In this document: piece by piece, positions 19,423 through 27,970 of the stretch
Numbering within the stretch: the first letter of the stretch is position 1
How the letters are laid out: each line of letters starts with the position of its first letter
NCBI RefSeq assembly: GCF_024171735.1
Contig: NZ_JAMTCH010000004.1
Span: 248,001 to 312,000, forward strand
Length of the DNA: 64,000 nt
Source of the DNA: Prauserella alba
Lineage (GTDB): Bacteria > Actinomycetota > Actinomycetes > Mycobacteriales > Pseudonocardiaceae
Direction of reading: 5' to 3'
Notes under the pieces: generated by a model
Databases searched by the model: none
What the model saw: only the letters and a program-made list of their open reading frames with translations
What the model was told of the DNA's origin: nothing
Program-made: the position numbers and the translations under genes

Positions 19423-20133
19423 CTACTCGTCGAAGTTGCGTTCGGCCAGAGCGGTGATGCGCGCGACCGCGTCCTCGGCCTGCGCACCCTTCGCCGTCAC
19501 GACGACCGTGTCGCCCTTCCGCGCGGTCAGCGACATCAGCGAGAACACACTCTTGGCGTCCGCGTCGGTGTCGCCGAGGGAGACCTGCACGTCGGCGTCG
19601 ACATCGGCGATGCTCCGGGCGAGCAGGGCCGCGGGCCGGGCGTGCAGCCCGACCTCGTTGCCGAGGGTGATCTCCGCGCGCGCCCCTGCTCCGGATTCCG
19701 GCTCTGCGCCGTGCGCGCCGGCCGCCTCGGCGGTGTCGGCCACTTCGGACCGGCCTGCCGCCGCACGGGCCGCGTCCGCCACCGCGGCACGGTCACCGCC
19801 GCCCTGCGCCGCGACCGCGGCCGCGATCGCACCCTCGACGAGCGGGGCGTCGACGACCACCGCCGTCTCCGGCTCCGGCAGCGATTCCACGGCCATATCC
19901 GCGGTCATCTGCGCGCTTCCCAGGTCGTAGAGCACGACCACGCCCGCCTCCGCCGCCGCCTCGGTCACGGCGGCGAGCACGGCCTCGAAATCGGTGCCGA
20001 TCCCACCGTCGGGAAGCCCGCCTGCGGGCTTCACCGTCACGTCCGGAGCCATCTGCGCGGCGACCTCCGCGACCCCGTCGGCCAGCCTGCCGCTGTGCGA
20101 CACGACCACCAGCCCGACCAGTTCCCCGCTCAT
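19423..20133 (-). CDS. dhaM: DhaM, PTS EIIA-HPr phosphocarrier of dihydroxyacetone kinase
   Basis: 236 aa, two domains. The EIIA(Dha) domain (1-125) has its phosphorylatable His13 in SHSGRLADG. An Ala/Glu linker (125-152) joins an HPr domain with His164 in GLHARPAALLA and the serine region at K194-S195. It relays phosphate from EI/PEP to DhaL-bound ADP. There is no EI-like domain, unlike E. coli DhaM. The ATG overlaps the dhaL stop by 4 nt (ATGA). Confidence 0.93.
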   Translation of the reverse strand: MSGELVGLVVVSHSGRLADGVAEVAAQMAPDVTVKPAGGLPDGGIGTDFEAVLAAVTEAAAEAGVVVLYDLGSAQMTADMAVESLPEPETAVVVDAPLVEGAIAAAVAAQGGGDRAAVADAARAAAGRSEVADTAEAAGAHGAEPESGAGARAEITLGNEVGLHARPAALLARSIADVDADVQVSLGDTDADAKSVFSLMSLTARKGDTVVVTAKGAQAEDAVARITALAERNFDE

Positions 20134-20759
20134 CGCGACGCCTCCGCGAACGACCGCAGCAGCAGCGCCGTGGACGTCGCGCCGGGATCGGCGTGACCGA
20201 CACTGCGCTCGCCCAGATACGACGCGCGCCCCTTGCGAGCGGTCAGCGGCACCGTCGAATCAGCACCCTCCTTCGCCGCATCGGCGGCGGCCGTGAGCAC
20301 CGCGGCGACATTCTCACCGTCGGCGTGCGCCCGCTCCGCGGCCTCGACCGCGGGCTCGAGCGCGTCGACCATCGTGGCGTCGCCGACCTCGGCCTTGCCG
20401 CGGGCGACCACACCGTCCAGCGCGGCCCGCAGCCCCGCCGCGACCGCGGCGGCATCCAGTTCGGACGCATCGCCGAGCTTCGTCGCCGCACGCAGGAACG
20501 CCGTGCCGTACAGCGGCCCGGCCGCTCCGCCGACCTTCGAGATCAGCGTCGTCGCCGCGACCTTCAGAACCGCACCGGGCGTCTCCGGGACCCCCGCGTC
20601 CAACGCCGCCAACACCGCCGCGAACCCGCGGTCGAGGTTCTCCCCGTGGTCGGCATCGCCGATGGCACGGTCCAGCTCGGTCAGTTCGGTTTTGTGCTCG
20701 GCGACGGTCGCCGCACCCGCGCGCAGCACGCCGGCAGCCCGTTCGGCGTTGCAGCCCAT
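20130..20759 (-). CDS. dhaL: DhaL, ADP-binding subunit of dihydroxyacetone kinase
   Basis: 209 aa. DhaL pattern: Mg-nucleotide motif IGDADHGENLDRGF (about 30-43), GGAAGPLYGTAFLRA, GDATMVDAL, and C-terminal TARKGRASYLGERSVGHADPGATS. It holds ADP/ATP, is rephosphorylated by DhaM and phosphorylates DhaK-bound dihydroxyacetone. Start ATG 20759 overlaps the dhaK stop (TGATG). A longer in-frame start inside dhaK was rejected. Confidence 0.94.
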   Translation of the reverse strand: MGCNAERAAGVLRAGAATVAEHKTELTELDRAIGDADHGENLDRGFAAVLAALDAGVPETPGAVLKVAATTLISKVGGAAGPLYGTAFLRAATKLGDASELDAAAVAAGLRAALDGVVARGKAEVGDATMVDALEPAVEAAERAHADGENVAAVLTAAADAAKEGADSTVPLTARKGRASYLGERSVGHADPGATSTALLLRSFAEASR

Positions 20760-21760
20760 CAGGCCCCCCACCGCAGCGACGGCGTGTGCACCGGGGCGTC
20801 CCACAGCTCGGTCAGCTCGTCGTCCATCCGCAACAGCGTCAGGCTGATCCCCTGCATCTCCAGGCTCGTCACGTACGGGCCGACGAGCCGGCGCGTCACG
20901 CGGATGCCCCGGTCGGCGAGCAGCCGCTCGGCGATCCCGTGGGCCAGATACGTCTCCATCGGCGGTGTGCCGCCCATGGAGTTCGTCAGCAGCAGTACGT
21001 CGTCGCCCTCGGCGAACGGCAGGTCGTCGATCACAGCCGTGATCATCCGCTCGACGAGTGCGTCGGCCGGCTCGGCGGCGATCCGCTCGCGGCCCGGTTC
21101 ACCGTGGATGCCGATGCCGAACTCGATCTCGTCTTCTCCGAGGTCGAAGCTCGGCTCCCCGGCGTGCGGCACGGTCGGCGGCGAAAGCGCCACCCCGATC
21201 GACCGCACCTGGCCGACCACGCGCCGCGCCAACGCCTCCACGGCGTCGAGCCCGTCGCCGCGTGCGGCCGCCGCGCCGACGATCTTCTCCAGCGGTACGG
21301 TGCCGCCGACTCCGCGCCGACCCGCGGTGAAGGTCGAGTCGGCCACCGCGACGTCGTCGTCGATCACCACGCTGCGCACGTCCAGCCCCTCGGCGGCGGC
21401 CAGCTCGGCGGCCGTCTCGAAGTTCAGTACGTCGCCGGTGTAGTTCTTCACCACCAGCAGCGCACCGGCGTGCCCCGTCGTCGCCGCGACCGCCGCCTGC
21501 ACCGCGTCCGGCGTCGGCGAGGTGAACACCGGGCCGGGAACGGCCGCATCGAGCATTCCCGCGCCGACGAACCCGGTGTGCAACGGCTCGTGGCCGGAAC
21601 CGCCGCCCGAGATCACGGCCACCTTGCCGGAGACCGGCGCGTCGGCGCGCACCACATGGTTCGGGTCGTAGGTCACGCGCACCAGGTCCGCGTGCGCGGC
21701 TTCCAGTCCTCGGAGCGATTCGGCGACCACCGCCGCCGGATCGTTGATGATCTTCTTCAC
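20759..21760 (-). CDS. dhaK: DhaK, dihydroxyacetone-binding subunit
   Basis: 333 aa. GGGSGHEPLHTGFVG forms the substrate pocket. The covalent hemiaminal His is His219 in FGIGIHGEPG, matching E. coli His218. The C-terminal lid is LTNSMGGTPPMETY. It starts at GTG 21760 with GTGGGA upstream. It is the first gene of dhaKLM, which turns dihydroxyacetone into DHAP at the expense of PEP. A terminator just upstream isolates the operon from the symporter unit. Confidence 0.95.
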   Translation of the reverse strand: MKKIINDPAAVVAESLRGLEAAHADLVRVTYDPNHVVRADAPVSGKVAVISGGGSGHEPLHTGFVGAGMLDAAVPGPVFTSPTPDAVQAAVAATTGHAGALLVVKNYTGDVLNFETAAELAAAEGLDVRSVVIDDDVAVADSTFTAGRRGVGGTVPLEKIVGAAAARGDGLDAVEALARRVVGQVRSIGVALSPPTVPHAGEPSFDLGEDEIEFGIGIHGEPGRERIAAEPADALVERMITAVIDDLPFAEGDDVLLLTNSMGGTPPMETYLAHGIAERLLADRGIRVTRRLVGPYVTSLEMQGISLTLLRMDDELTELWDAPVHTPSLRWGA

Positions 21761-21834
21761 GACGTCCCACTTTCCGTGTCACCTTCGACTTCGCCCGCGA
21801 ACGCGGCGCGCACTCGAGGCAACGCTAACGACAG

Positions 21835-21884
21835 AAGCAGGCCGGGCGCCACGCGAGATTCCGCGTCGAACGCCCGGCCTGCTT
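21835..21884 (-). terminator. long stem-loop after the symporter operon
   Basis: AAGCAGGCCGGGCG (21835-21848) pairs with CGCCCGGCCTGCTT (21871-21884); an inner ACGCG/CGCGT stem extends it. It is 18 nt beyond the small membrane-protein stop. Confidence 0.8.
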
Positions 21885-21901
21885 TCTCGGCTCTGTCCTT
21901 G

Positions 21902-22183
21902 TCAGCCCTGTTCCGACTGGGAGGAGTCGTCCTCCTCGTCCTCGGGCACAGGCACCGTCAGCGGACGAAGCTTCACCCACAGCAGGAACAACCCGGTGAA
22001 CACGAGCAGGCCGATGCCCGCGATCAGGTTGATGTTCATGCCGCCGGCCTTGGCCAGATCCTCGTCGGAGACGAACCCGATCCCGAGCACGGTGATCACC
22101 GCTCCGTACACACCGGTCAGCAGTGCGATGACCAGCCGGACGTCGAACGCACCGGCGGTGCGCTTGCGCGTGTCGCTGCCCAT
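21902..22183 (-). CDS. small two-helix membrane protein accompanying the SSS symporter
   Basis: 93 aa. Two hydrophobic segments (about 16-38 and 51-70) and a strongly acidic tail (EDEEDD). It begins 10 nt after the symporter stop, and the symporter TAG lies inside its AGGAGG SD, so the two are coupled. It is probably an accessory subunit or assembly factor; I know no function. Confidence 0.75.
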   Translation of the reverse strand: MGSDTRKRTAGAFDVRLVIALLTGVYGAVITVLGIGFVSDEDLAKAGGMNINLIAGIGLLVFTGLFLLWVKLRPLTVPVPEDEEDDSSQSEQG

Positions 22184-22193
22184 TGTCCGCCTC

Positions 22194-23891
22194 CTAGAAG
22201 AAGATGTTCAGGACGATCGTGAGAGCCAGGACGATGCCCGCCAGCAGGCCCGGGTTGCGGTACCAGCCCGCGTCCTCGCCCACCGTCGAGCGGGTCCGGC
22301 TCTCCTTCGGTGTCAGCGAGTAGACCAGGCCCACGAGCTGCGTCTCCGGTTTCGGCCTCGTCATCATGGTGACCACAACGCTGACCGCGATGTCCACCAC
22401 GAACGCCGCACCCGCGCCGATGAACGACGCACCCTGGCCGGGCAGGTCCCACACGCCGGTCTCGGCGAGCAGGAAGACACCGATCGCGGCGCCGGTACCG
22501 GCGACGAGGCCCGACCAACCTGCGTGGGCCGTCATCCGCTTCCAGAACATACCGAGGATGAACGTCGCGAACAGCGGCGCGTTGAAGAACGAGAACAGCT
22601 GCTGCAGGTAGTCCATCAGGTTGCTGTAGGTGGAGGCGATGAACGCCGTGCCGATCGCCAGGATCGTGGCGCACGCCGTGACCACCCTGCCCGCCCGCAG
22701 GTAGTACTGATCCGGCTTGTCCTTCTTGATGTAGGCCTGCCAGATGTCGTACGTGAAGACGGTGTTGAACGCACTCAGGTTCGCCGCCATACCGGCCATG
22801 AACGAGGCCAGCAGACCGGCGATCGCGATGCCGAGCATGCCGTTCGGCAACAGGTCGCGCATCAACAGCAGCAGCGCGTCGTTGAACGTCGCACCGCTGG
22901 GCGCTGCCTCGCCCGCGAGCAGGGCTGCCTTGTTCTCGCCGGAGAGCTCGGTGACGCTGACACCGGCGATCATGCCCGGGATGATCACGATGAACGGGAC
23001 GAGCATCTTCGGGAACGCACCGATGATCGGGGTGCGCTGCGCCGCCGACATGCTCTTCGAGGCCATCGCGCGCTGCACCTCGACGAAGTTCGTCGTCCAG
23101 TAGCCGAACGAGAGCACGAAGCCGAGACCGAACACGATGCCCAGCACCGAGAGGAAGTTGTCGCCGAAGCCGGTGAGCTGGTTGCCCGGCCAGGAGCTGA
23201 GCTGCTCCTCACCGCCGGGGCCGCTTGCCACCTTGTCGACGAGGCCTTCCCAGCCGCCGACCTCGTGCAGGCCGACCAGCGTCAGCGGCAGCAGGGCCGC
23301 GACGATGACGAAGAACTGCAGCACCTCGTTGTAAATCGCCGCCGACAGGCCACCGAGTGCGGTGTAGGCCAGCACGATGACCGCCGCCAGGATGATCGAC
23401 AGCCAGAGCGGCCAGCCGAGCAACAGGTTCACGACGCTGGCCAGCAGGAAGAGGTTCGCACCCGCGATGAGTATCTGCGCCAGGGCGAAGCTGACGCCGT
23501 TGACCAGGTGCGCGGGCTTGCCGAATCGCCGGAGCATGAACTCCGGGACACTGCGCACCTTCGACCCGTAGTAGAACGGCATCATCACGATGGCGAGGAA
23601 CAGCATCGCCGGGATCGCGCCGATCCAGAAGTAGTGCACGGTCGGCAGGCCGTACTGGGCGCCGTTCGCCGACATGCCCATGACTTCGATCGCGCCGAGG
23701 TTCGCGGCGACGAACGCCAGGCCGGTCACCCATGCGGGCAAGGACCGGCCGGAAAGGAAGAAGTCCAGACTCGACGACACCTGTTTCCGCGCCAGGTAAC
23801 CGATACCCAGCACCAGGGCGAAGTAGAACGCGAGCAACGCGTAGTCGATCGCGTTCGCGTCGAGCCGTAGATCCTGGGCTAGGACGGTCAT
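22194..23891 (-). CDS. sodium:solute symporter (SSS family)
   Basis: 565 aa with about 14 hydrophobic segments. Family hallmarks: IDYALLAFYFALVLGIGYLARK, FFLSGRSLPAWVTGLAFVAANLGAIE (Na+-site helix), ALGGLSAAIYNEVLQFFVI, and YWTTNFVEVQRAMASKSMSAAQRTPI as in vSGLT-type transporters. ATG 23891 is set by GGAGG 8 nt upstream. The vSGLT-like features suggest a sugar or polyol; neighbouring dhaKLM is separated by a terminator, so a link to dihydroxyacetone is only a guess. Confidence 0.9.
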   Translation of the reverse strand: MTVLAQDLRLDANAIDYALLAFYFALVLGIGYLARKQVSSSLDFFLSGRSLPAWVTGLAFVAANLGAIEVMGMSANGAQYGLPTVHYFWIGAIPAMLFLAIVMMPFYYGSKVRSVPEFMLRRFGKPAHLVNGVSFALAQILIAGANLFLLASVVNLLLGWPLWLSIILAAVIVLAYTALGGLSAAIYNEVLQFFVIVAALLPLTLVGLHEVGGWEGLVDKVASGPGGEEQLSSWPGNQLTGFGDNFLSVLGIVFGLGFVLSFGYWTTNFVEVQRAMASKSMSAAQRTPIIGAFPKMLVPFIVIIPGMIAGVSVTELSGENKAALLAGEAAPSGATFNDALLLLMRDLLPNGMLGIAIAGLLASFMAGMAANLSAFNTVFTYDIWQAYIKKDKPDQYYLRAGRVVTACATILAIGTAFIASTYSNLMDYLQQLFSFFNAPLFATFILGMFWKRMTAHAGWSGLVAGTGAAIGVFLLAETGVWDLPGQGASFIGAGAAFVVDIAVSVVVTMMTRPKPETQLVGLVYSLTPKESRTRSTVGEDAGWYRNPGLLAGIVLALTIVLNIFF

Positions 23892-24061
23892 CGGCCCACC
23901 TCCGGAATCAACAGTAGTCAACAGAAATGATCACAGATCAAGCTGCGCGCGAACATTACCGCACGCAGATCCTCACCTGAATCCCACACCGCGGATTACG
24001 TAACGACCCCGGCGAAACACGTACAGTGACGACAATTGGTACGTACCGGTCGCAGGTGAGG
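23892..24061 (-). promoter_or_regulatory. symporter promoter region with operator-like dyad
   Basis: This stretch is more AT-rich than its surroundings. TGATC-ACA-GATCA (23928-23940) is a perfect 5-bp dyad with 3-nt spacer, 37 nt before the symporter ATG, and looks like a regulator site. A second dyad, TTACGTAA, lies near 24000. No cognate regulator is adjacent. Confidence 0.45.
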
Positions 24062-24097
24062 CGGTGAAGCTGCGCGGCGGCGAAGCGGAGCGGCGGT

Positions 24098-24145
24098 GCG
24101 GTGGCGAAGCGGCGCGGTGGCGAAGCGGCGCGGTGGCGAAGCGGC
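24098..24145. repeat. 16-bp tandem repeat, three exact copies
   Basis: GCGGTGGCGAAGCGGC repeats at 24098, 24114 and 24130; more degenerate copies extend left to about 24062. Confidence 0.85.
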
Positions 24146-24176
24146 GCCGCAGCGAGCGCGCGGCGATCCGAGGGCC

Positions 24177-24255
24177 GCCGCTCGTGTCCGGGGATGCCGC
24201 TCGTTCCCCGGGGACGCCGCTCGGTACCGGGGTCGCCGCTACCTGCCCCGGGGAA
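24177..24255. repeat. 19-20-bp degenerate tandem repeat, four copies
   Basis: Units beginning GCCGCTCG or similar start at 24177, 24196, 24216 and 24235, each ending in a CCGGGG run. Confidence 0.7.
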
Positions 24256-24301
24256 GCCGAGGGCGAACCCGTCGCTCGCACAGCCCGGTCCGGCTCGCCA
24301 T

Positions 24302-24340
24302 CGTCGCGACAGCGCGCTGCCGTCGCGACAGCACGTTGCC
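24302..24340. repeat. 19-bp tandem repeat 3' of nucS
   Basis: CGTCGCGACAGCGCGCTGC at 24302 and CGTCGCGACAGCACGTTGC at 24321; a partial third unit enters the nucS stop. Confidence 0.75.
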
Positions 24341-24341
24341 G

Positions 24342-25001
24342 TCAGAACAACCGGAACTCGTCCGGTTCGATACCGCGAAGGTCGTCGTAGTCCAGCGTGA
24401 CGCAGCGGATACCCCGGTCCTCGGCCAGCGTCCGCGCCTGCGGGCGGATCTGCTGCGCGGCGAACACGCCCTGCACCGGGGCGAGCAGCGGGTCACGGTT
24501 CAGCAGTTCGAGATACCGCGTCAGCTGCTCCACACCGTCGATCTCGCCGCGCCGCTTGATCTCCACCGCCACGGACGACCCCTCGGAATCGCGCGCGAGG
24601 ATGTCGACCGGCCCGATCGCGGTCGGATACTCCCGCCGCACGAGCGAGTAGCCGTCGCCGAGCGTGGTGATGTGTTCGGCCAGCAGCTCCTGCAGATGCG
24701 CCTCCACCCCGTCCTTCTGCAGACCGGGCTCGGCACCCAGATCGTGCGAGATCTCCTCGACGATCTGGTCGATCGTGACGACCAGCTTCTCGCCGGCCTT
24801 GTTCTCCACGATCCACAGGTTGCCGTCCTCGATGAGCCAGCACGGCGGGCTCATCCAGTTCAGCGGCTTGTAGGCGCGGTCGTCGGAGTGCACCGACACC
24901 GAACCGTCCGACTTGACCAACAGCAGCCGGGTGGCCATGGGCAGGTGGGCGGTGAGACGGCCGGCATAGTCGACCTGGCACCGGGCAATGACCAAACGCA
25001 C
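24342..25001 (-). CDS. nucS: endonuclease NucS (EndoMS), non-canonical mismatch repair
   Basis: 219 aa, close to mycobacterial NucS. It cuts both strands at G-T, G-G and T-T mismatches in organisms without MutS/MutL. N-terminal DNA-binding domain to about residue 110; RecB-like catalytic domain with Asp133 (PVDILARD) and Glu147-x-Lys149 (VEIKRRGE). The C-terminal DEFRLF fits a beta-clamp-binding tail. The GTG start has TAGTCT 6 nt upstream, so it is probably leaderless. The 3' side is a mosaic of three tandem repeats. Confidence 0.95.
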   Translation of the reverse strand: MRLVIARCQVDYAGRLTAHLPMATRLLLVKSDGSVSVHSDDRAYKPLNWMSPPCWLIEDGNLWIVENKAGEKLVVTIDQIVEEISHDLGAEPGLQKDGVEAHLQELLAEHITTLGDGYSLVRREYPTAIGPVDILARDSEGSSVAVEIKRRGEIDGVEQLTRYLELLNRDPLLAPVQGVFAAQQIRPQARTLAEDRGIRCVTLDYDDLRGIEPDEFRLF

Positions 25002-25458
25002 GGCGAGAGACTAGGACACACGCCACGGCACCCGTTGATGGGCCCGGCGATGGCCCGGTTCCGTCGGCCGGCGCGGGCAGCCGGTTCATCGCGATCGAGC
25101 CCAACATACGGATGACCGTCTCCGGCGCCGACAGCGAGGTCACGGATGCGCCGGACCGGACATCGCAGCCCACGTCGGGCTTGTCTTCGCCGGTCATCGC
25201 AGGATTCGACGATTTCGCGGGGCCGATTGCGATCCGCTCATCTCGCGGCGAGACCAGTGGTCCACGCCGCATACACCGCGGAGACCGGCAGGCTCACGGA
25301 TATGCCGAACAGCGGGTCGACGACTCGGTCATTACCACGAAAAATCGACTTACGGGACAGCGTGAATATGACGTTCCTATATCGGTCCGCACATTCGTAC
25401 GGGATTCATCCGGGCAGTCGCAACGCGCAACGGCCGGTCCCCCGTTAGTGTCTTGCGG
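25002..25458. other. gene-less interval upstream of ehuCD
   Basis: About 450 nt between divergent nucS and ehuC. The nucS -10 (TAGTCT, 25008-25013) is at the left. 25300-25400 is locally AT-rich (CGAAAAATCGAC, TTCCTATATCGG), suggesting promoters. Reading frames here show no recognisable protein. Confidence 0.5.
25446..25451 (+). promoter_or_regulatory. -10 box TAGTGT upstream of the ehuCD leader
   Basis: TAGTGT ends 7 nt before GTG 25459; no SD precedes that GTG. Confidence 0.4.
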
Positions 25459-25524
25459 GTGCCGGCGCTGGCCACCGCCCGTCTCAGCGGGCGTCGCGAG
25501 CAAAAGACCGACGAGAGGTGCTGA
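25459..25524 (+). CDS. possible 21-codon leader ORF overlapping ehuC
   Basis: GTG 25459 opens a 21-residue frame (MPALATARLSGRREQ then KTDERC). Its TGA (25522-25524) shares one base with the ehuC ATG (TGATG). The placement behind TAGTGT fits leaderless translation with coupling. Coding use cannot be judged over 21 codons; it may simply be 5' UTR. Confidence 0.35.
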   Translation: MPALATARLSGRREQKTDERC

Positions 25525-26288
25525 TGAACGATATACCGACTGTGTGGGACTGGACGGGGAACCTGCTCGACGGTTTACGCATCACCCTGCTGGTGACGCT
25601 ATTCGGCACGCTCCTCATGATCGCGATCGCCATCGTGCTGGGGCTGATGGCCCGCTCTCACCGCATCGCGGTACGGGGCGTGGCCCGCGTGGTGATCGAG
25701 TTCTTCCGCGGCACGTCGCTGCCGATTCAGCTGTTCTTCCTGTTCTTCGGCCTGCCGCTGCTCGGCCTGCGTTTCGAGCCACTGGCATGCGGCGTCATCG
25801 CGTTCGGCCTGAACTACGGCGCCTACGGCGCCGAGGTGGTGCGCGGCTCCATCAACGCGGTCCCCAAGCCGCAATGGGAAGCCGCGACGGCACTGAACCT
25901 GTCCGCGTGGCAGCGGATGACCCGCGTGATCTGGCCGCAGGCGATCCCGCTGATGATCCCGTCGATGAACAACCTGTTCATCCAGCTGCTCAAGAGCACG
26001 CCGCTGCTGTACGCCATCTCGCTGGCCGACATCATGACGAAGGCGGAGGACTTCCGTAAGGCGGGCGGTGACGCCACGCTCATGTACCTGGCGCTGATGG
26101 TGATCTACTTCGTCATGGCCTACGCGGTAACGCTGCTGTCCAATATGGCCGAGGTGATCGCCAAGACCCGACTGGGTCAGCACGCCGGACTGCGCAGCGT
26201 GTTCACCTTCAGCAAGCCGAAACCTGCCGAGGAGGCCAAGCTCGTGGACGCGAGCTCCGCGGCGGGCGGACCGGGAGGTGCCCGATGA
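25524..26288 (+). CDS. ehuC: ectoine/hydroxyectoine-type ABC permease EhuC
   Basis: 254 aa. His/Glu/Gln-type amino-acid permease with about five hydrophobic segments (first at 15-45). The EAA loop is in AATALNLSAWQRMTRVIWPQAIPLM. It resembles EhuC of the compatible-solute uptake system. ATG 25524 has GAGAGG 5 nt upstream; GTG 25518 is an in-frame alternative. It overlaps ehuD by 4 nt. The assignment rests on similarity of all four ehu-like genes in this region. Confidence 0.8.
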   Translation: MNDIPTVWDWTGNLLDGLRITLLVTLFGTLLMIAIAIVLGLMARSHRIAVRGVARVVIEFFRGTSLPIQLFFLFFGLPLLGLRFEPLACGVIAFGLNYGAYGAEVVRGSINAVPKPQWEAATALNLSAWQRMTRVIWPQAIPLMIPSMNNLFIQLLKSTPLLYAISLADIMTKAEDFRKAGGDATLMYLALMVIYFVMAYAVTLLSNMAEVIAKTRLGQHAGLRSVFTFSKPKPAEEAKLVDASSAAGGPGGAR

Positions 26289-26941
26289 ATTTCGATCTGG
26301 AGTACGCGGGCGACATCCTGCCCGACCTGCTGGTCGCCTTCGTTCAGTACACATTGGTCGCCACCGCTCTCGGCATCGCGGTAGCGGCCGTACTCGGACT
26401 GCTGTTCGCCGTGATTCGTCAGCTCCGCATCCCGGTGGTGACGCAGCTGCTGACGGCATTCATCGAGTTCATCCGCAGCACACCCCTGCTCGTGCAGTTG
26501 TTCTTCCTGTTCTACGCATTGCCGGGCATGGGTGTCACGCTGTCGCCGATGATGGCCGGCGTGACCGGACTCGGTCTGCACTACGCGTGCTACATGGCGG
26601 ACGTGTACCGGTCGGGTATCGACGCCGTCCCGCGTGGACAGTGGGAGGCGAGCGTCGCGCTGCAGCTGCCGCCACGCATGACGTGGCAGCGTGTCGTGTT
26701 GCCACAAGCGATCCGCAACGTGCTGCCGTCGCTGGGCAACTACGCGATCGCGATGTTCAAGGAAACCCCGTTCCTGGCGTTCATCACCGTGCCGGAACTG
26801 CTCCACCAGGCGCAGGAAGTCGGTGCCAACACCTACGAGTACGTCGAGCCGTTCGCACTGGCAGGCCTGATCTTCCTGGCCGCGAGCTACCCGACCGCGC
26901 TGTTGCTGCGCCGCTTGGAACGCAGGCTGGAGACACGCTGA
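26285..26941 (+). CDS. ehuD: ectoine/hydroxyectoine-type ABC permease EhuD
   Basis: 218 aa. Same permease family; FIEFIRSTPLLVQLFFLFYALPG and EAA loop ASVALQLPPRMTWQRVVLPQA. The C-terminal ETPFLAFITVPELLHQAQEV is typical of EhuD. The ATG overlaps the ehuC stop (ATGA). A 20-bp perfect hairpin follows directly after the stop. Confidence 0.82.
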   Translation: MNFDLEYAGDILPDLLVAFVQYTLVATALGIAVAAVLGLLFAVIRQLRIPVVTQLLTAFIEFIRSTPLLVQLFFLFYALPGMGVTLSPMMAGVTGLGLHYACYMADVYRSGIDAVPRGQWEASVALQLPPRMTWQRVVLPQAIRNVLPSLGNYAIAMFKETPFLAFITVPELLHQAQEVGANTYEYVEPFALAGLIFLAASYPTALLLRRLERRLETR

Positions 26942-26990
26942 CGTGGTCCGGGGGCGTGAGCGCTGATCACGCTCACGCCCCCGGACCACG
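26942..26990. terminator. bidirectional terminator between ehuD and ehuB
   Basis: A perfect 20-bp stem (26942-26961 with 26971-26990; CGTGGTCCGGGGGCGTGAGC) with a 9-nt loop sits between convergent stops. Confidence 0.9.
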
Positions 26991-26995
26991 GCTGC

Positions 26996-27898
26996 TCAGC
27001 CCTCGGTGGCGCAGAGTTCCTCGGTGGTGGCCTTACGAGCCTCCTCTGCCGGGAAGCCCCACTTGTCCATCAGCTTCTCGAACTCGTTGCTCTCCTTGAA
27101 CTTCTCCAGCTCCTTGTTGTAGTTACCGAAGAATTCCTCGTCCCCGGGCCGGAACGCCGCGCCGGAACCGGTCGTCGGGAACGCCTCGAGCGGTTCGGTG
27201 ACCTCGAAACCGCCCTTCTGCTCCTTCAACTTCTCCAGAGTCAGCGTCGGAAGAAGAATCCCGTCGACCCGGCCGTCCCTCATACCCTGCAGCGCATCGG
27301 GCGCCAACGGGTAGGTCGGCAGCTTCGCATCATCGACTCCCAGTGACTTCGCGGTCTTCAACTCGAAGCTTCCCTCGAGCACCGCCACCGTGACGTCCTT
27401 GTTCTTCAGATCGTCCACCGTGGTCAGCCCCTTCGGGTTACCCTCCGGCACGGCGAACGACTCCGTCGACACGAGCACGGGCGACGAGTACTGAACCCTC
27501 GCGCACCGCGTCTTGTTCATGAACAGCCCCGCCGTCACCATGTCCCAACGGTTCGCGTCGAGACCGGGGATCATCGAGTCGTAGTCCGCCTGCACACCCT
27601 TGATGTTGTCGATGCCCATGCGCTTCAGCACGGCCTTCGCCACGTCGGGCTCGGCACCCGTGAGCTCACCGTTCTTCTTGAGCACGGTGTACGGCGGTTC
27701 GTTCGCGACCGCGAGGCGCAGCGGCTGGCCCGCATCCACCCGCTGCTGCAGGCTCTGTCCACCTTCGGACTGGCCGGTCTCGGGGTTGGTCGTCTCGCAC
27801 GCACCGAGGAGCAAGCCGCCCCCGACGGCTGCGAGACCGGTCGCGGAGTGGCGCAACAAAGCCCGGCGGGAAAGGCGGTTCATCTTCGGTTCCGACAC
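26996..27898 (-). CDS. ehuB: ectoine/hydroxyectoine-type substrate-binding lipoprotein EhuB
   Basis: 300 aa. Signal region with twin arginine (SRRALLRHS) and lipobox LLGAC, so it may be Tat-exported and lipid-anchored. SBP family 3 pattern: LRLAVANEPPYTVLKKNGELTGAEPDV, DMVTAGLFMNKTRC, LGVDDAKLPTY. It resembles EhuB. Start GTG 27898, set by GGAGAG 5 nt upstream. It is convergent with ehuCD and 1.4 kb from the ATPase gene. Confidence 0.82.
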   Translation of the reverse strand: MSEPKMNRLSRRALLRHSATGLAAVGGGLLLGACETTNPETGQSEGGQSLQQRVDAGQPLRLAVANEPPYTVLKKNGELTGAEPDVAKAVLKRMGIDNIKGVQADYDSMIPGLDANRWDMVTAGLFMNKTRCARVQYSSPVLVSTESFAVPEGNPKGLTTVDDLKNKDVTVAVLEGSFELKTAKSLGVDDAKLPTYPLAPDALQGMRDGRVDGILLPTLTLEKLKEQKGGFEVTEPLEAFPTTGSGAAFRPGDEEFFGNYNKELEKFKESNEFEKLMDKWGFPAEEARKATTEELCATEG

Positions 27899-27970
27899 AA
27901 TCTCTCCGTTCGAAAGACAACGGTTCATCGGACCCTAACCCAAACGAGTGGCTCAGGCAGAATCTTCGAC

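Noticed and set aside
21744-23870. Long plus-strand open frame opposite the SSS symporter
   Set aside because: The symporter on the minus strand has membrane helices, an SD and family motifs; the opposite frame is a His/Arg-rich shadow.
24064-24390. Plus-strand frame through the repeat mosaic behind nucS
   Set aside because: It is made of tandem repeats and overlaps the nucS 3' end; no start signal or domain.
25146-25448. 100-codon frame in the nucS-ehuC gap
   Set aside because: No SD, no -10 at a leaderless distance, no recognisable protein, and it runs over AT-rich promoter-like DNA.
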